Notes: a model not told the origin generated them from the letters alone. A DNA stretch of 64,000 bases from Siphonodentalium dalli (GCA_032622095.1 CP136061.1:252725582-252789581), one strand, 5' to 3'. Shown: positions 1 through 12,590, counted from the first letter of the stretch. Program-made: numbers and translations.

Positions 1-446
1 CGGTGTAACAAGTTAATTTCCCCCTGGATATCTTCCCCCATCATTGGCCTATTTCAAGGCTTGGGCTAATAAAATTTTACTAGGTCCGTTTAAATATATT
101 TATTATGTTTAATCATTAATAATGAGGCATGTCTATTATAATTGACAGTTTGGGTGCATCGATTCGAGATAAACGATCACGAAGTTTTAATAATATGGCC
201 TGTCTCATTGAATCAAGGTAGATAACTCTATATACCCTTGCATGTACTAACACCTCACACATATGGTATATTGGGAGTATCTCTATTGTAACCCCATCCA
301 TACCATTGCCATGGTAATGTTTTCCTTGGTAATAACCAATCACAGGTTAAGGTGTTAGATTTGAAGGATGTTTTAAAGGGACTTATGGTTTTTGAGGTGG
401 GTTTATGCATAATAATATAAAATTTATAAAAGTTTGTAAAACAACC
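1..446. other. no feature seen
   Basis: Two short minus-strand frames without motifs; no repeat recognised. Confidence 0.5.
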
Positions 447-920
447 CTTTCATGACGGGAGCTGCACTTGTGCAGCATTAACCCTTTACCCAACAGAAGG
501 GCCCTGTGCCAATGCATTCTCTTATATATGCGAGTCGACCATAGGTCGCCTCGCATATATAAGAGAATGCATTGGCTTAACACATTCAAAATTATAAAAT
601 TGTTAAAGAATGTAAGAAAAAATGGTAAAAAGTATTAAAAAAAGATTTTTTTTAGGCCAATGCATTCTCTTATATATGCGAGGCGACCTATGGTCGACTC
701 GCATATATAAGAGAATGCATTGGCACAGGGTATAACTATAACCATCACAATGTGGTCAATGAGCCGGTTCCAATGATATCCATATTTGTATGGTTTTATT
801 GAGACAGACCGAAGATATTTTAGGCTGTTGAAGCTTTATTTGGCCGGTTTTGGCCGGTTTGTTGGGTAAAGGGTTAAAGATCCTATGTCAATGCATTCTC
901 TTATATATGCGATGTTCAGG
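447..920. mobile_element. TTAA-type element (catgacggga end) split by another
   Basis: 'accctttcatgacgggagct' and 'tgcagcattaa' precede, and 'ttaaagatcctatgtcaatg' with a half hairpin follows, the element at 478-877. In other copies (20811, 61831) the stretch 'gcagcattaaagatcctg' is unbroken. Confidence 0.85.
478..877. mobile_element. TTAA-type double-hairpin MITE (ttacccaaca ends)
   Basis: TTAACCCTTTACCCAACAGA to 'gttgggtaaagggttaa', TTAA on both sides. Hairpins at 508-575 and 655-724 are mirror images of each other. Same family as 10686, 53253 and 59386; 53253 shares this orientation. Confidence 0.95.
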
Positions 921-1878
921 ACAACTTGAAAAATGTATTCAAATTTCACAGAAAATTTAATTCTATAATACACTTCTTGTTTATTTTGAATATTCCATTG
1001 TTAAAAAAATTACATACATACATGTCGAGATAAATCTTAATTTTCACTGCTCATGTCAACTGATAACAAGCTTTCTAACACAAAATATTATCATTGGATA
1101 TAATTTTGACTTGATATTTTTTGTAATTGTTATTTCATTCATTTTCGATACATTCTGATAACTATTGCCATGGGTTGGCATCAATCGTGCATGCATGTCA
1201 ACAATTTCCATTAGCACACCCTACAGAACGCATCCCTCTTCCAATTGTCACCAAAGTTCATATGGATATTTGGGGTGACCTCTAGATAGGTGCCATCGAT
1301 TTTTTCCAAATTTGTTTGAAAAACATGGCCGCCATCAGCCACCTTGGATTTCAAATTTCATATTCTGCAGCCCATATTTATTGGAGAAATGTCTGAAATA
1401 AAAACAATTTCATCGACACAATGCAATCTCTTCACTGAATCTTTTTGACTTCCGTATTCTTTATCATTCTATTGACTGCTCAGCATACAATTAACGCCTC
1501 CCCAAGTTGAGCTACAGTGTCATTGACACTTTAATTTATGCTGTTGTCATTTTAAATCGCTAGTTAGTTTATATTATTGGGCATCTAATGGATTCTAACC
1601 GGTCTTAGAAGTAAAACTGCTGTTGCTGTCGAAGGTTAACAACTTTTAATATAGTGTACATGTCTTTCTATTTTAGTGAATTTAGTTATTATCATAAAAA
1701 ACTATTTCGGCTTTGTATCGATCAAATTTCATGTTGCAGGGAGTCAAATTTCAGAATTTAAAAAAATTGTTTTGGCTGTGAACCAATCAAATTTCATCTT
1801 GCAGGGATATAAATGTCAGAATTTACATTTCATTTCCTTTGTGTTAATGTTCTATGTGGAGTAAGTGTTTCCCCATTT
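921..1878. other. mostly unassigned, with a repeat fragment at 1253-1540
   Basis: 1253-1540 is a diverged reverse-complement copy of material from the composite element at 55062-55260 ('ccaagttgagctacagtgtc', 'aacatggccgcc'). A 31-bp pair of imperfect direct repeats lies near 1722-1810 ('atcaaatttcatgttgcagg'). Nothing coding was recognised. Confidence 0.6.
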
Positions 1879-2543
1879 AAGACTGCAAATAGTGTGTCTG
1901 TCTTTGGTAGAATCAGGTACTCAGAGGGTGAATTTAGTGACGCTATCCCGCACAGTGGGCTAGAATCACAAAATTCACCCTCTAGGAACCTCATTCTGCT
2001 TAGGCCTCAACTGCTATGGGAGATCTAGGATCAGATTGAAGTTGCCCAGTTGATGTTGGTGACACTCACCCATTATAATTAGTCACCTCTATTATGCATT
2101 TTATCTTCTGCAAATTAGGGGATATAGAAGCTGCCCAGAATGGAAAAAAGTAACTAAAATCAATGTTAATTTGGGACTATAGATACTTCCCAGAAGATGA
2201 GGCCTAAGCAGAATGAGGTCCCCAGAGGGTGAATTTAGTGATGCTAGCCCGCTGTTCGGGAGAGTGTCACTAAATTCACCCTCTAGGGCCCTCCCTGTTG
2301 GGATCAACATTCCTTTCCTGCGCACTCGTCCTCGCGCACTCGGTCAAAACGCATCGAATACACAGCAGGGAGAAATTAAAAGACCGCAGACTCACCTTGA
2401 CAGGGCTTTTATAACGAAATGACTGTCACACGTCATGGGGTCAAGTGAAGTCAAATCTGATTGGGTTTGACCGCGTGCGCGTACTTTAGGTACTTTGTAC
2501 CGATTTTTGATTTTTCTTCTAGACACACTATTTGCAGGCTTGT
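1879..2543. mobile_element. CAAGCCTGCAAATAG-family two-hairpin element, expanded
   Basis: Ends 'aagactgcaaatagtgtgtc' and 'gacacactatttgcaggctt'. Hairpins at about 1916-1990 and 2212-2286 with the family spacer between ('gaagatgaggcctaagcag'). A further 220 bp, partly CG-rich ('gcgcactcgtcctcgcgcac'), lies between hairpin 2 and the right end and is absent from other copies. Confidence 0.88.
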
Positions 2544-3718
2544 CCTAATGTGGTATGACTGTCTGTTGAACATGGCCTTAAATCACTACATAAAGAAATC
2601 TGAAATAAATTATTTTATTTTATTTTATTCCTATGTGTGATTTACCTTGATTTCTCGAGTGATTTATAAACGATAATTTCTCTAGTGAATTTTGTCACTT
2701 TAACTAGTGTATTATATATTTATACGCACTGTCTAAATTTATTCGTCATGTGTATAATGGCTGTATTGTTCAGATTTCTGGAAAGTCAGATGTTTATTGT
2801 GGAATATAATAAACAGAATAATCACTTGATTAAACTGGTGATGTGAGCTAATTCATTCGAGGCATGGATTATTTTGGAAAACACTTGAGCACAATTCGCT
2901 CTCGCGTTTGGACAACATCCCTGCCTCATGAATTCACGTCACCAGTTGAATCTAGTGATTACTCTCTATATATTGTTCTGTAGGATGAAAGGTAATCAAG
3001 AAATAATTCATGCTAATTTATGGAGTACTAACTAGTAAATGAAATTTATGTGTTACAGTATTATCCAACATCTACTTTATCCAACAAGTTGCACAAAGAA
3101 TTCATGACACCAACAAGTATTGATTTTGATTTAACTTCAATTTTCAAACAATACTGCCGGTATTTAAATCAATAATAAACAAAATAACTAAACACAATAT
3201 AATCATCATACAAAACTATAAATATACATGAAATAGTGGGACCAAATCACCCTCAATTGAAAAAACTTCATCAATTTGTTTATAATTCTTGATTCTTTCT
3301 ATCAAGCCATTGAGCGACATAGTACATGTTTTAAATTTGCAGACAGAAACCTAACTTTTATAAAGAAGTAGGCATAATAATAGCATGTTATCCTCAAGTT
3401 CATCATTTTTTTGTGTTTTGAGTTGTTCCTAAAATGACAAGTTCTGGTGTTAGTTCAAATTTTATATTGCATTTTTCTGTCAGAACTTGACTGTTTTTAT
3501 CCACAGATGGATCAGACACAGGACAAGGTCTGACCCGAAATCACAGACCAGGTTGGTCAAAATCGTCATCTCTTTTAAATGAACTGTCTGCTTTTTGTCA
3601 TATATTAAGTTTGGAATGAACCCTTGCTATATATATATATATACTTTACTATTGCGAGTTATACTATGCATTTCTTATTAACTGAAATTTGGAAGCGAGA
3701 TGATTCATTATGTTTTTA
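2544..3718. other. no feature seen
   Basis: AT-rich, with only short simple repeats (ttttattttattttat near 2611, ta repeat near 3628). Confidence 0.6.
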
Positions 3719-4302
3719 TTATACCCCCACTTTCGAAGAAAATGGGATTGACTGCGTCCGTCCGTCCGTCCGTCACGCTTTCTCCATCCGTTTGTCTGTC
3801 CGTCCGTCCGACCTCATAATTCAAACAACTATGAACCGATTTCAATAATTTTTTGTATGCAATCTCCTTAGGACGGTCTCTCCGCATGATGCTAATTGCG
3901 GTTCGGTCCGACTTTTTTTATTCAAGTTACGCCTCTTTTTCGACTTATTTTAACTTAGATAATTCTTTCCGACTTAATAACTTTAACAAATATGAACCGA
4001 TTTCAATAATTTTTGGTATACACTTCTCACAATAGCCTCTCTACATGATGCGGCTAGGGATTGGCTCAGACTGTTTTTCGTAATATTACACCTCATTTTC
4101 GACTTATTTTGACTTAGAAAATTCTGTCTGACTTAATAACTTTAACAAATATGAACCGATTTGAATAATTTTTTCTGTACAAGCTTCTTGTGACACCATA
4201 TCGATATTATTAGTCCGAATTTTTCTTTAAAGTTAAAAATCTTTTTGGTTGAGTTTACGGATAATGCGGGTTGAATTTGCCACTCGAGTGCATACCTCTT
4301 GT
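3719..4302. repeat. GTCCGTCC-containing dispersed repeat
   Basis: Starts 'ttatacccccactttcgaag', contains GTCC microsatellites at 3755-3775 and 3795-3815, then about 110-bp segments each with 'aatatgaaccgatttcaata', ending 'gagtgcatacctcttg'. Part of the 'tatacccc' repeat class also seen at 54525. Confidence 0.8.
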
Positions 4303-4721
4303 TTATTTTTATTTTTATTTTTAATTGGTAATAGAAATCACCGGTGTCTGTTCATGCATCTGTCTGTTTTAATGTCAATCCATCCATACGTGCCTCCATC
4401 CCAGATGGTTTCTGGATGATTATTCATTTATTGGTTAGTTTATATTCTCAAATCTGATTCGTCAGCAGCCACACAATATTCTGACCATATTATTTGCTGT
4501 TCTACAAATCTGTTAACCAGCTAAAAATACTTCAGTGAACTACGTTTTTTCGTGTATAATTTTGTATCAAGCAGGAAATTTAATATTGTAGGAGAGCCTA
4601 ATATTTCCACCACACATATGCACCAGTATCAGTAATCGTATGGTCACAAATATAATTTCCGTTTTGTGTCAATATTCGAAATCCAGGTTCAGACTGATAC
4701 GCTTGTCAACTTATGGTGAAA

Positions 4722-5149
4722 GGGATTTTTACCCTGTGCCAATGCATTCTCTTATATATGCGAGTCGACCATAGGTCGCCTCGCATATATAAGAGAATGC
4801 ATTGGCCTAACAATTTTTTATCATTTAAACAATTTTTTATCATTTAAAAAAAAAAAAATGTTTCTTACAATTTTTAGGACATAAAATAAAAAACACCCAT
4901 TACCCTGCAGGGAGCCCCACACATATATAGAAGCATATAGAAGAGTGTCGTCTGCTCTGTATGGGTGAAATTATAAAATTGTTAAAGAATACAAGAAAAA
5001 ATTATTAAAATTGTAAAAAATTGTTAGGCCAATGCATTCTCTTATATATGCGAGGCGACCTATGGTCGACTCGCATATATAAGAGAATGCATTGGCACAG
5101 GGTAAAAAAATCCCGACTTACGACTGGATTTGATATGGCGGGTCACATA
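4722..5149. mobile_element. double-hairpin element, 'ggcgggtcacatat' end
   Basis: Shared-type hairpins at 4738-4806 and 5029-5096, with the spacer block 'accctgcagggagcc'. The right end 'actggatttgatatggcggg' is as in the complete copy at 12977; the left end has decayed. Confidence 0.88.
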
Positions 5150-5150
5150 T

Positions 5151-5251
5151 ACACAGAACGACACGATGTGTAAATGGGTTTGTCGATATCCTTCCGCGAC
5201 AGCACGATTGCTGTATCGAGAAACCCATTTACACATCGTGTCGTTCTGTGT
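5151..5251. repeat. 101-bp hairpin
   Basis: 'acacagaacgacacgatgtg' and 'taaatgggttt' pair with 'aaacccattta' and 'cacatcgtgtcgttctgtgt'. It follows the element at 4722 by one base. Confidence 0.9.
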
Positions 5252-5543
5252 TTATTACACGCTTCGCGTCCTAGAATCCGTGCATTAAAAATACAGACTT
5301 AGAAGGTTTATTTAGGCACATAGAGGGAATTCCTCTGAGTTGAGACACATCTCAATGTGCCATGCCAATCGATACTTTGCCCTTTTGATAAGAAATTAGA
5401 ATTAGTTCATGCTCACTGAAGAAAGCACATTTGAAGTAATGAACACTCATACTGAGTCTGCGCCCCATAAATGTGATATTTTATAGGATTAACACTTGTG
5501 CTCTCTGCTAGCTTTGTTCTTTTTAATCTACTGCTTCATAGTG

Positions 5544-6837
5544 TAGACACCCGTCAGTAAGCCCATCCTGAGGACAAGCCCAGTCTATGTTTTTTCTCCC
5601 AATAACATAATGGAGTGGTCCTCGTAGATAAGCCCACCCCCATTATTTAGAACTTAGAGGGCTAGTATACATTTATATCAGGTTAACTCTGTATGAGGAT
5701 TATATTAGATCAGCACAATGAATGCAAATGAGATTTTGCATGTGTGGGTCCTCGGCGGCGTCCGTGAATTTTTAAATTGAAATATTATATATGATAAGGC
5801 AAATTATGAACGGCATTATGCTGTCATAAATATCTAACTTATTGCCTGGTTTTCGCCGTCCACTCTGTTTAATTCAAAAACTACATTATATAGGCCTGTC
5901 GCGACCTCACAATGTTATTCCGATTTAGTTTTTCTAACTTGTCCATCAAACGCAATAGTATATAAGATATATACTCTTAAGTTCACAATTTATACCATTT
6001 TCAATTAAAATTATCAATATAGTATAATTATTTAACATTAACACCAACCAGCAAACCTGAAACTACATACGCCATCATATCTTCTTATTGTATTATTGAT
6101 TGAGGGGCAGCAGGAAGACGGCCAGTAGGTCATGCTGCTCCTGTACAATACCATTAATTCATATATCAATGCTTTGTTATCTATTCTTATTTATTACATG
6201 ATTATATCCTTATTCCATTCAATAAACCCATTCTATAAATTATGATATTAAACGTTCGTTTAATAACAGGAAATAGTGCCAGGTGACCTTTGACTTCCGG
6301 TTTGTGGTATGTTAACATTCCATAAGCTACGTCTCAAAATACTATAGCTTCCAATATTTTTCCAACAAACTATTATGAATGAAGAGTTTAAAAATTATAT
6401 CATTAAAAATACGCCAACATATGCGCCAAAAGAGTCTTTATTTATCTAGGACTATTTCTTTACGCGGCAAACAACGAATAATTACGTAAAACGTCATCGC
6501 ATGTCTTATAGAAGCCGATGTTAGTTTCGCGTCCCATTTGTTGATTTAAGTATGTTTTGTCGATGTTTTGGATCATGTAATAAATAGAATCTACAACTCG
6601 TCCCCAGTTTATAGCGGAAATTACAAAACTCGTCCAGTAAATTAGGTCTGGACCTCGCCAAAGGCTCGGCCCAGACCTAATTTACTGGACTCGTTTTGTA
6701 AATCCCGCTATAAACTGGGGACTCGTTGTAGATCCTCTATCTATTGTACAAATAAACATCTACAACGTAAGCCCAATCCCAAGTTTTTGTTTCAAAATAT
6801 TCAGCCCCCCTCCCCCGGGCTTACTGATGGGTGTATA
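5544..6837. mobile_element. 1.29-kb element with 21-bp terminal inverted repeats
   Basis: Left TAGACACCCGTCAGTAAGCC, right the inverse of TATACACCCATCAGTAAGCC. No transposase frame. Holds the repeat block shared with 60462-60990. Confidence 0.75.
6190..6735. repeat. palindrome and flank shared with 60462-60990
   Basis: Hairpin 6590-6731 with arms 'acaactcgtccccagtttat' and 'ataaactggggactcgttgt'. The preceding 400 bp is the reverse complement of the block at 60600-60990. Confidence 0.88.
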
Positions 6838-7566
6838 CAGTATTAGATCGAGAGAAACAGACATCTTAACTTGTTCACTGCCGATGCCCATTCAATTACA
6901 TGCAAACAGTATGAGATAACTCATAGTCGGCAAATTGTCAGTGAACGTGTTACCCCTTTCATTACTAAATGGTTTCTTCCATCAGTTATAAAATTATACA
7001 TTGGAATGGTCTATTATTTATTTGGAGGGATGTTAAAGATATATAAGCAGACGACAGCCAGACAAAATCATAATATAAGTGTAGAAGAATTCATATTCAT
7101 TGGTGGGAAATGTTTAGATTATAAGTTCAACAAACGACTGTGTTTGTTGAATTTATTATGTGAACATTTCCTAAGGGAAGTACTCATCAATGAGTGTATA
7201 GCAAAGATAGGGGATTATCAAGAATCTTTTTCATCAAATGATTTCGCTGATTGCACAGGATTATATTTCTCTCGCTCTATACACCATCTGCTACAAGTTT
7301 GATGAAATATTTAAGATGCTAGTGCAAGTTGTGTTCTGTATTTATTTCACACCCTTGTAATAAATAAGCTATCTCCTTGTGTATGACTTTCATTGACACT
7401 ATAATAATATTATATTGTAAGCATTGTAAGAAGATTCATGGGGTTTTTATTGTGAAATATTTAATTCATAAATTTTTCAATGCAAAGAGACTTGTAGATT
7501 TTGGGAATAAGTTAATTTTGTAATTTAACAATCTTTCATTGAATTTCCAGTATTTTGGACCATGAT
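6838..7566. other. dispersed repeat; contains an incidental 143-residue frame
   Basis: The frame at 6871-7302 overlaps a repeat also present around 48150 and 49735, has no recognised domain and no codon or splice support. I do not call it a gene. Confidence 0.6.
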
Positions 7567-7996
7567 CAAGCCTGATTATAGCGTGTTTGTCATTTGCAGA
7601 ATGAGGTCCCCAGAGGGTGAATTTAGTGATGCTAGCCCATGTGGCTAGCATCAACATGGGCTAGCATCACTAAATTCACCCTCTGGGAACCTCATCTTCT
7701 CTGTAAAGTTTCTTTATTATAAAATTTCTATAGAAACTATTTTTAGTTTAGTTTCTTCCCCAAATTGGCAGATGACAAATTGCATAATCGAGGTTCCTAA
7801 TGGGTGTATATCACAATATTTACCATTTTGGAACTTCAGTGTCTGAGTCTATGTCTCCCATAGCAGAATGAGGTGCAGAGAAGGTGAATTTTGTGATGCT
7901 AGCCCACATGCTAACCCGCTATGCGGGATAACATCACTAAATTCACCCTCTGGGGACATCATTCTGCCAATGACAGGCACACTAAACTCAGACTTG
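7567..7996. mobile_element. CAAGCCTG-family two-hairpin element
   Basis: Ends 'caagcctgattatagcgtgt' and 'gcacactaaactcagacttg'. Hairpins at about 7598-7695 and 7866-7968 of the 'gaggtccccagagggtgaat' type. Confidence 0.9.
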
Positions 7997-8345
7997 CTTG
8001 CATTGTATTTCCATCATTTTAACTATGGTGTTGTATATGATTTAAAAGCTTAATTAGCTGCTGCTTCATTAGCGTTATCAGCTTTACTGTAATTAATTTT
8101 TTGCTTTAAATTCATTTTTGAAACTTGATGCATCTAAATGTTATATTTTTTATTTTTTTTGTATATTTTTAAAATGTGTAATACCTGAATCTATTTCTTA
8201 CTGACAACTTTGCTTTCTCACCTTTATCAAACTTTTGCTATCAAATTATAAATGTTGGGTTATTTCTCACCTCTCCCTCTTGTGCATTTCCCCAGTTGGC
8301 TTTTAACAGCATGGTTGTTAATTTGGCTGCAAAACTATCATACAG
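7997..8345. other. no feature seen
   Basis: T-rich sequence without recognised repeat or exon. Confidence 0.55.
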
Positions 8346-8782
8346 ACAAGACTGGATTTAGTGTATCTGACATTTGCAGAATGAGGTCCACAGAGGGTGA
8401 ATTTAGTGAAGCTATCGCGCATTGCGGGATAGCATCACCAAACTCACCCCTCTGGGAACCTCATTCTGCTTAGGTCTCAACTGCTATGGAGACCTAGATC
8501 AGATCAGGTTAAAGTTCTCCGGTTGAAGTTGGTTATGTTCAACCATTTAACAGCCACTTGATTATGAAATTTATCTTCTGACAATTAGGGGATACAGAAA
8601 CTGAACAGAAAGGAAAAAGTAACTAAAAACAATGTTAATTTGAGACTATAGATAGTTCCCAGAAGATGAGGCCTAAGAAGAATGAGGTCCCCGGAGTGTG
8701 AATTTGTGTGGCATAGCATCAATAAATTCACCCTCTGGGGACCTCCTTCTGCAAATGTCAGACACACTAAATCCATGCTTGC
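8346..8782. mobile_element. CAAGCCTG-family two-hairpin element
   Basis: Ends 'caagactggatttagtgtat' and 'cacactaaatccatgcttg'. Hairpins at about 8381-8465 and 8680-8752, the second shortened. Spacer includes 'cagaagatgaggcctaag'. Confidence 0.88.
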
Positions 8783-9179
8783 ATAAAGAGCTGCTCTTAA
8801 TAGACAGGTAAAGCCACAGATCCATGTATATGTGTAACTTGTGACATATGTGTTCCCATTGTCTGCAAAGATAACCTAACTTTCGTGACTATTTCACTTA
8901 TATATACACAGTCAGAAGTTTAGAAATTTTGTGTCCAATGTGTTGATCGTTACGGGATTTCTACATGTGCCGAGGGATGATTGGTCTCTCGTTTATATTT
9001 TGCATTTAATCATTCTCCTATTATAACTCCAGGTTTCTCCTCTTTCACTTGCATGGATTTTTGTAGTTAAAAATGAACCCTTCTCACATTCCTGAAACAT
9101 TAACAGAAATATCTCATTCTATATTGGATTAATTTGACACACTCTTTGCCACTATTTAAAAAAAATTATTTTAATTTTA

Positions 9180-9600
9180 TGTGTACACATACCATAGTAT
9201 GGTACATATAGGGACGACTTCCAGATTGACCACTTGTTGTTCATCCATCTGTCTGTCTGTCTGATCAGAGTTTTTTTTACAGTGTTATGACCTTTTTTCG
9301 ACTTGGAATTCACGCATACTCCAATAACTCAAAAAAAATTTGTCTGGTCGAAACCAAATTTGGTATGTGAGTTTCTCAGCCCAAAATAAAGATAGAATTC
9401 GAATTTGGGTTTGATTCAAATTTTGTTAATGGAGTTATGGCCCTTTTGAAAAAAAGAATTAAATTGTTTTAATCTTTGAAGATTAACATTGAATGTTATG
9501 GATTTTAGTGTTCAAGCTGAAAATAGCTAATCACTTTCACCAAGGTATGGATTAAACATCTGCCAATCACGATCGGCCTCTCATCAATTAGATTTGTTGG
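9180..9600. repeat. GTCTGTCT-containing dispersed repeat
   Basis: Starts 'taccatagtatggtacatat', short GTCT run near 9249, then 'tcgaaaccaaatttggtatg', 'cagcccaaaataaagatag' and 'gagttatggccctttt', then 'aacatctgccaatcacgatc', which recurs at 26660. Confidence 0.8.
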
Positions 9601-9856
9601 CAAATGAAAACATCTCTGCTGGAAAATTCTTTTGGTTAATAAAAAAAAAACAACAATAGAAGTGTTTCAAATTGCCATTGTCTATGCATAAAAATCTATT
9701 TGGTTTAAACATCTTAATTTCAGTCCTATATAATTTGGCAACCTTCTAGAAAATTTGGCATAAAATATATTAATTTGGCCATGAATTTTTTTTGGATTAA
9801 CGCTGACAGTGTTATATGTAAAGACCATCATGTTATCATTTCTTTAATTTATGCAG

Positions 9857-9895
9857 GAGGCAGGCAAAGTCTCATACTTCAAGATCAAGAATCCG
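9857..9895 (+). CDS. candidate upstream microexon of the ASK gene
   Basis: A 39-base stretch lies between a good acceptor (pyrimidine-rich tract ending in atgcag) and a good donor (CCG|gtaaaa). Read so that it ends with two bases of a split codon, it is open and encodes a basic peptide (RQAKSHTSRSRI) and fits the phase of the next recognised exon at 19309. A basic linker after the kinase domain is known in human ASK1. The phase match has a one in three chance of being accidental and no family motif supports it. Treat as a hypothesis; a 9.4-kb intron would follow. Confidence 0.3.
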
Positions 9896-10685
9896 GTAAA
9901 ATTGCTTGCAATTTACCCCTGTTGTCATGGTAATTTATATTGCGTAAATGTGAAGATGGAACCTTTACCCTTCTTGTCAACACATGATACCCTGGCAAGC
10001 CCAACTCATTAATTAAGCCCCACCCCGCTTAGTGATTTTTATTACGTCTCACTTAAATCATAAACATCTCCGTGGAACAGTATTAAAATGAATCCCGATT
10101 CGAACGGCCATCAATAACGTGCATGAAAGAAAAAAGGGAATTATTAAGTCAGTAAGTTGATGTCATATACTAGTAGTAGCTATGACACAAAGTGAACTAA
10201 ATCGGCGAAGGTTGCATCTATACACCGTGAAGTGTGCTGCATAATAATAATAATACAAATTTGTGGAAAGCAAACTTCCGTTTGATTTGGATGAAGCTTT
10301 AGATTCTCAAACGGATTCAGTGAAACGTTCGCAGAAGATCCAACAGGTTAGCATGGCATCTATCCTTTCTCTATAACAAATACTTTTCGGAACTACTTGT
10401 ATTATTATCTAAATCTGATAATAGTGTGAATACAACGTCTAACTCCTGATAATTCATCATCCACCATTACCTGATTTGATCTGACCCCCCTCCCCCCCCC
10501 CCCCCCCACATTTCAAACTAGCATCTTATTTAATGACTATCTTATTTCATAACCATATCCTTATTATTTACACATAAATGTAGCTAGTTCCGTATGCGAT
10601 CTGTTGCACAATTTTATCCAGCATAAACATGCTTCAAGTTTTGTTTTCAGTTTAGGAAATGGCACAATGAAAACACTGGGATGAT

Positions 10686-11085
10686 TTAACCCTTTACCCA
10701 ACAAACCGGCCAAAACCGGCCAAATAAAGCTTCAACAGCCTAAAATATCTTTGGTCTGTCTCAATAGAACCATACAAATATGGATATCATTGGAACCGGC
10801 TCCTTGACCACATTGTGATAGTTACAGTTATGCCCTGTGCCAATGCATTCTCTTATATATGCGAGTCGACCATAGGTCGCCTCGCATATATAAGAGAATG
10901 CATTGGCCTAAAAAATATCTTTTTTTAACACTTTTTACCATTTTTTCTTACAATCTTTAACAATTTTATAATTTTTAATGTGTTAAGCCAATGCATTCTC
11001 TTATATATGCGAGGCGACCTATGGTCGACTCGCATATATAAGAGAATGCATTGGCACAGGGCCCTTCTGTTGGTTAAAGGGTTAA
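10686..11085. mobile_element. TTAA-type double-hairpin MITE (ttacccaaca ends)
   Basis: TTAACCCTTTACCCAACAAA to 'ctgttggttaaagggttaa'. Hairpins at 10839-10907 and 10987-11058. Opposite orientation to the copy at 478. Confidence 0.95.
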
Positions 11086-11196
11086 TTAGAATATTCCGTC
11101 TATCAATAGGACACTGTCACCAGGAACAATTAAAACCTATTTTTTTTGCAAAACAAGAAAAACACGATTCAATGACAGTAAATTCCTATATAGAGG

Positions 11197-11338
11197 ATCT
11201 CACATGAGTTTCTATTTTATACGGAATTTATCAACCGAGTTCACTAAATTCGATTTGAGCCAAGGTTTACCGAGGCTCAAATAGAATTTAGTGGACGAGG
11301 TTGATAAATTATGTATAAAATAGGACGAGTGTGAGATA
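11197..11338. repeat. imperfect palindrome
   Basis: 'tttctattttatacggaatt' and 'tatcaaccgagttcactaaa' pair imperfectly with 'tttagtggacgaggttgata' and 'aattatgtataaaatagga'. The layout with 'cgag/gacgag' mismatches recalls the palindrome at 6590. Confidence 0.85.
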
Positions 11339-11694
11339 CTTTTTATCACATGATCATATAATCGCTAAACTTTTATCGAAAACAACAATTAACTGCAGCC
11401 AGCGATCATTGTCCCAAAGAGCAGCGTGACGTCATTGCACGCGACGATATTACACGTGTCTATTACGCTCGAATATTACATCGGAAAATAGTGCTAATCA
11501 TGTGATAAATAAGTATACTAAGAAACGCATTTGTCAGTGAGACAATATGGCCGTCTTTCATTGCTAAGCTGCATGTGAGTTAGCTATAATCAACTGCCTG
11601 TTAGTCGGCATGGGAGTGCCAGGGTATCATGTATTGAGAATTATCATCGTATTTGTGTCATGCTGCATGCTTACACAGATTGCTGGCCTGAATA

Positions 11695-12090
11695 CATGGT
11701 GCTGGAAACTTGATGAATGAGGTCCCCAGTGGGTGAATTAAGTGATAGCAGCAGCAGGCTAACATCATCAAATTCATCCTCTGGGGACCTCATTCTGCAT
11801 GGCTTCATCTGCTATGTGAGATTTAAGTACCGAGATGGTGAAGATGTTGATGTGCACCCATTAGGCACCTTGATTATGCAATGTGTCGTCTGCCAATTTT
11901 GGGATATAGAGAAACAAAACTAAAAAGAATAAAGAAACTAAAAGCTTGTCAATTTGATAAAGATACTTTCCAGAGAAGATGAGTCCTAAGCAGATTGAGG
12001 TTCCCAGAAGGTGAATTTAGTGATGATAGCCCACTTTGTGGGATAGCGTCACTACATTCACCCTCAGGGAACCTCATTTTGCAAACGTCT
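11695..12090. mobile_element. CAAGCCTG-family two-hairpin element, ends decayed
   Basis: Hairpins at about 11716-11798 ('gaggtccccagtgggtgaat') and 11996-12078, with the family spacer between. Terminal repeats are not clear. Confidence 0.82.
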
Positions 12091-12120
12091 GCATCATATT
12101 TTGAGGTCGGAACACATGTT

Positions 12121-12590
12121 AGCATACAATGATGTTTTAAATGTAATCAATCCGATTCGATAGTCCCTATATCATCAGATTCCAACAAAATTTTCTTTTT
12201 TTAAATGCCTCTTCAGTTATCAGAATTGATTAATTGTCCAAAAATAATGCTAACCACAGTCAACTGTAGCATAAAATTACCCAAAACCTGTTATTTATCA
12301 ACATTTTGTTCAACAAAAATTTTCCGGTTTGTCAAATATCTGGCACAAAAAAGCCACTTGATTTTAGAGTTATCCATCTTCATCCGCAATTTGGTCTGAG
12401 ACCTTCTTCTCGTCGACTTTTAGTGTGCCACTAAAAAGTATCGGTAGTGAAAAATAATAGATTTCAAAAATTGATACCTGATCACGCTGAGCTTTGATGG
12501 GTGGGTTCGTCGACTTGATTCAAAATATATTTTTTACACCTGAAGCGAAGGATATAGTCATTTGTGAGCGTTAATTCGGATTATGCATTT
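12121..12590. repeat. dispersed repeat, copy 1 (see 14815)
   Basis: Shares 'atcaacattttgttcaacaa', 'ggtgggttcgtcgacttgat', 'ttttttacacctgaagc' and 'gagcgttaattcggattatg' with 14815-15175, diverged by substitutions and indels. Confidence 0.8.

Larger units (their letters stand above)
9982..11632. mobile_element. 1.65-kb element with 16-bp exact inverted ends
   Basis: 'acatgataccctggca' at 9982 and its exact inverse 'tgccagggtatcatgt' ending at 11632. Interior holds a C run (10486-10508), the nested TTAA element at 10686 and an inverted repeat at 11197. No transposase. Confidence 0.65.

Noticed and set aside
6871-7302. 143-residue open frame
   Set aside because: It overlaps a dispersed repeat also present near 48150 and 49735, has no recognised domain and no splice context.
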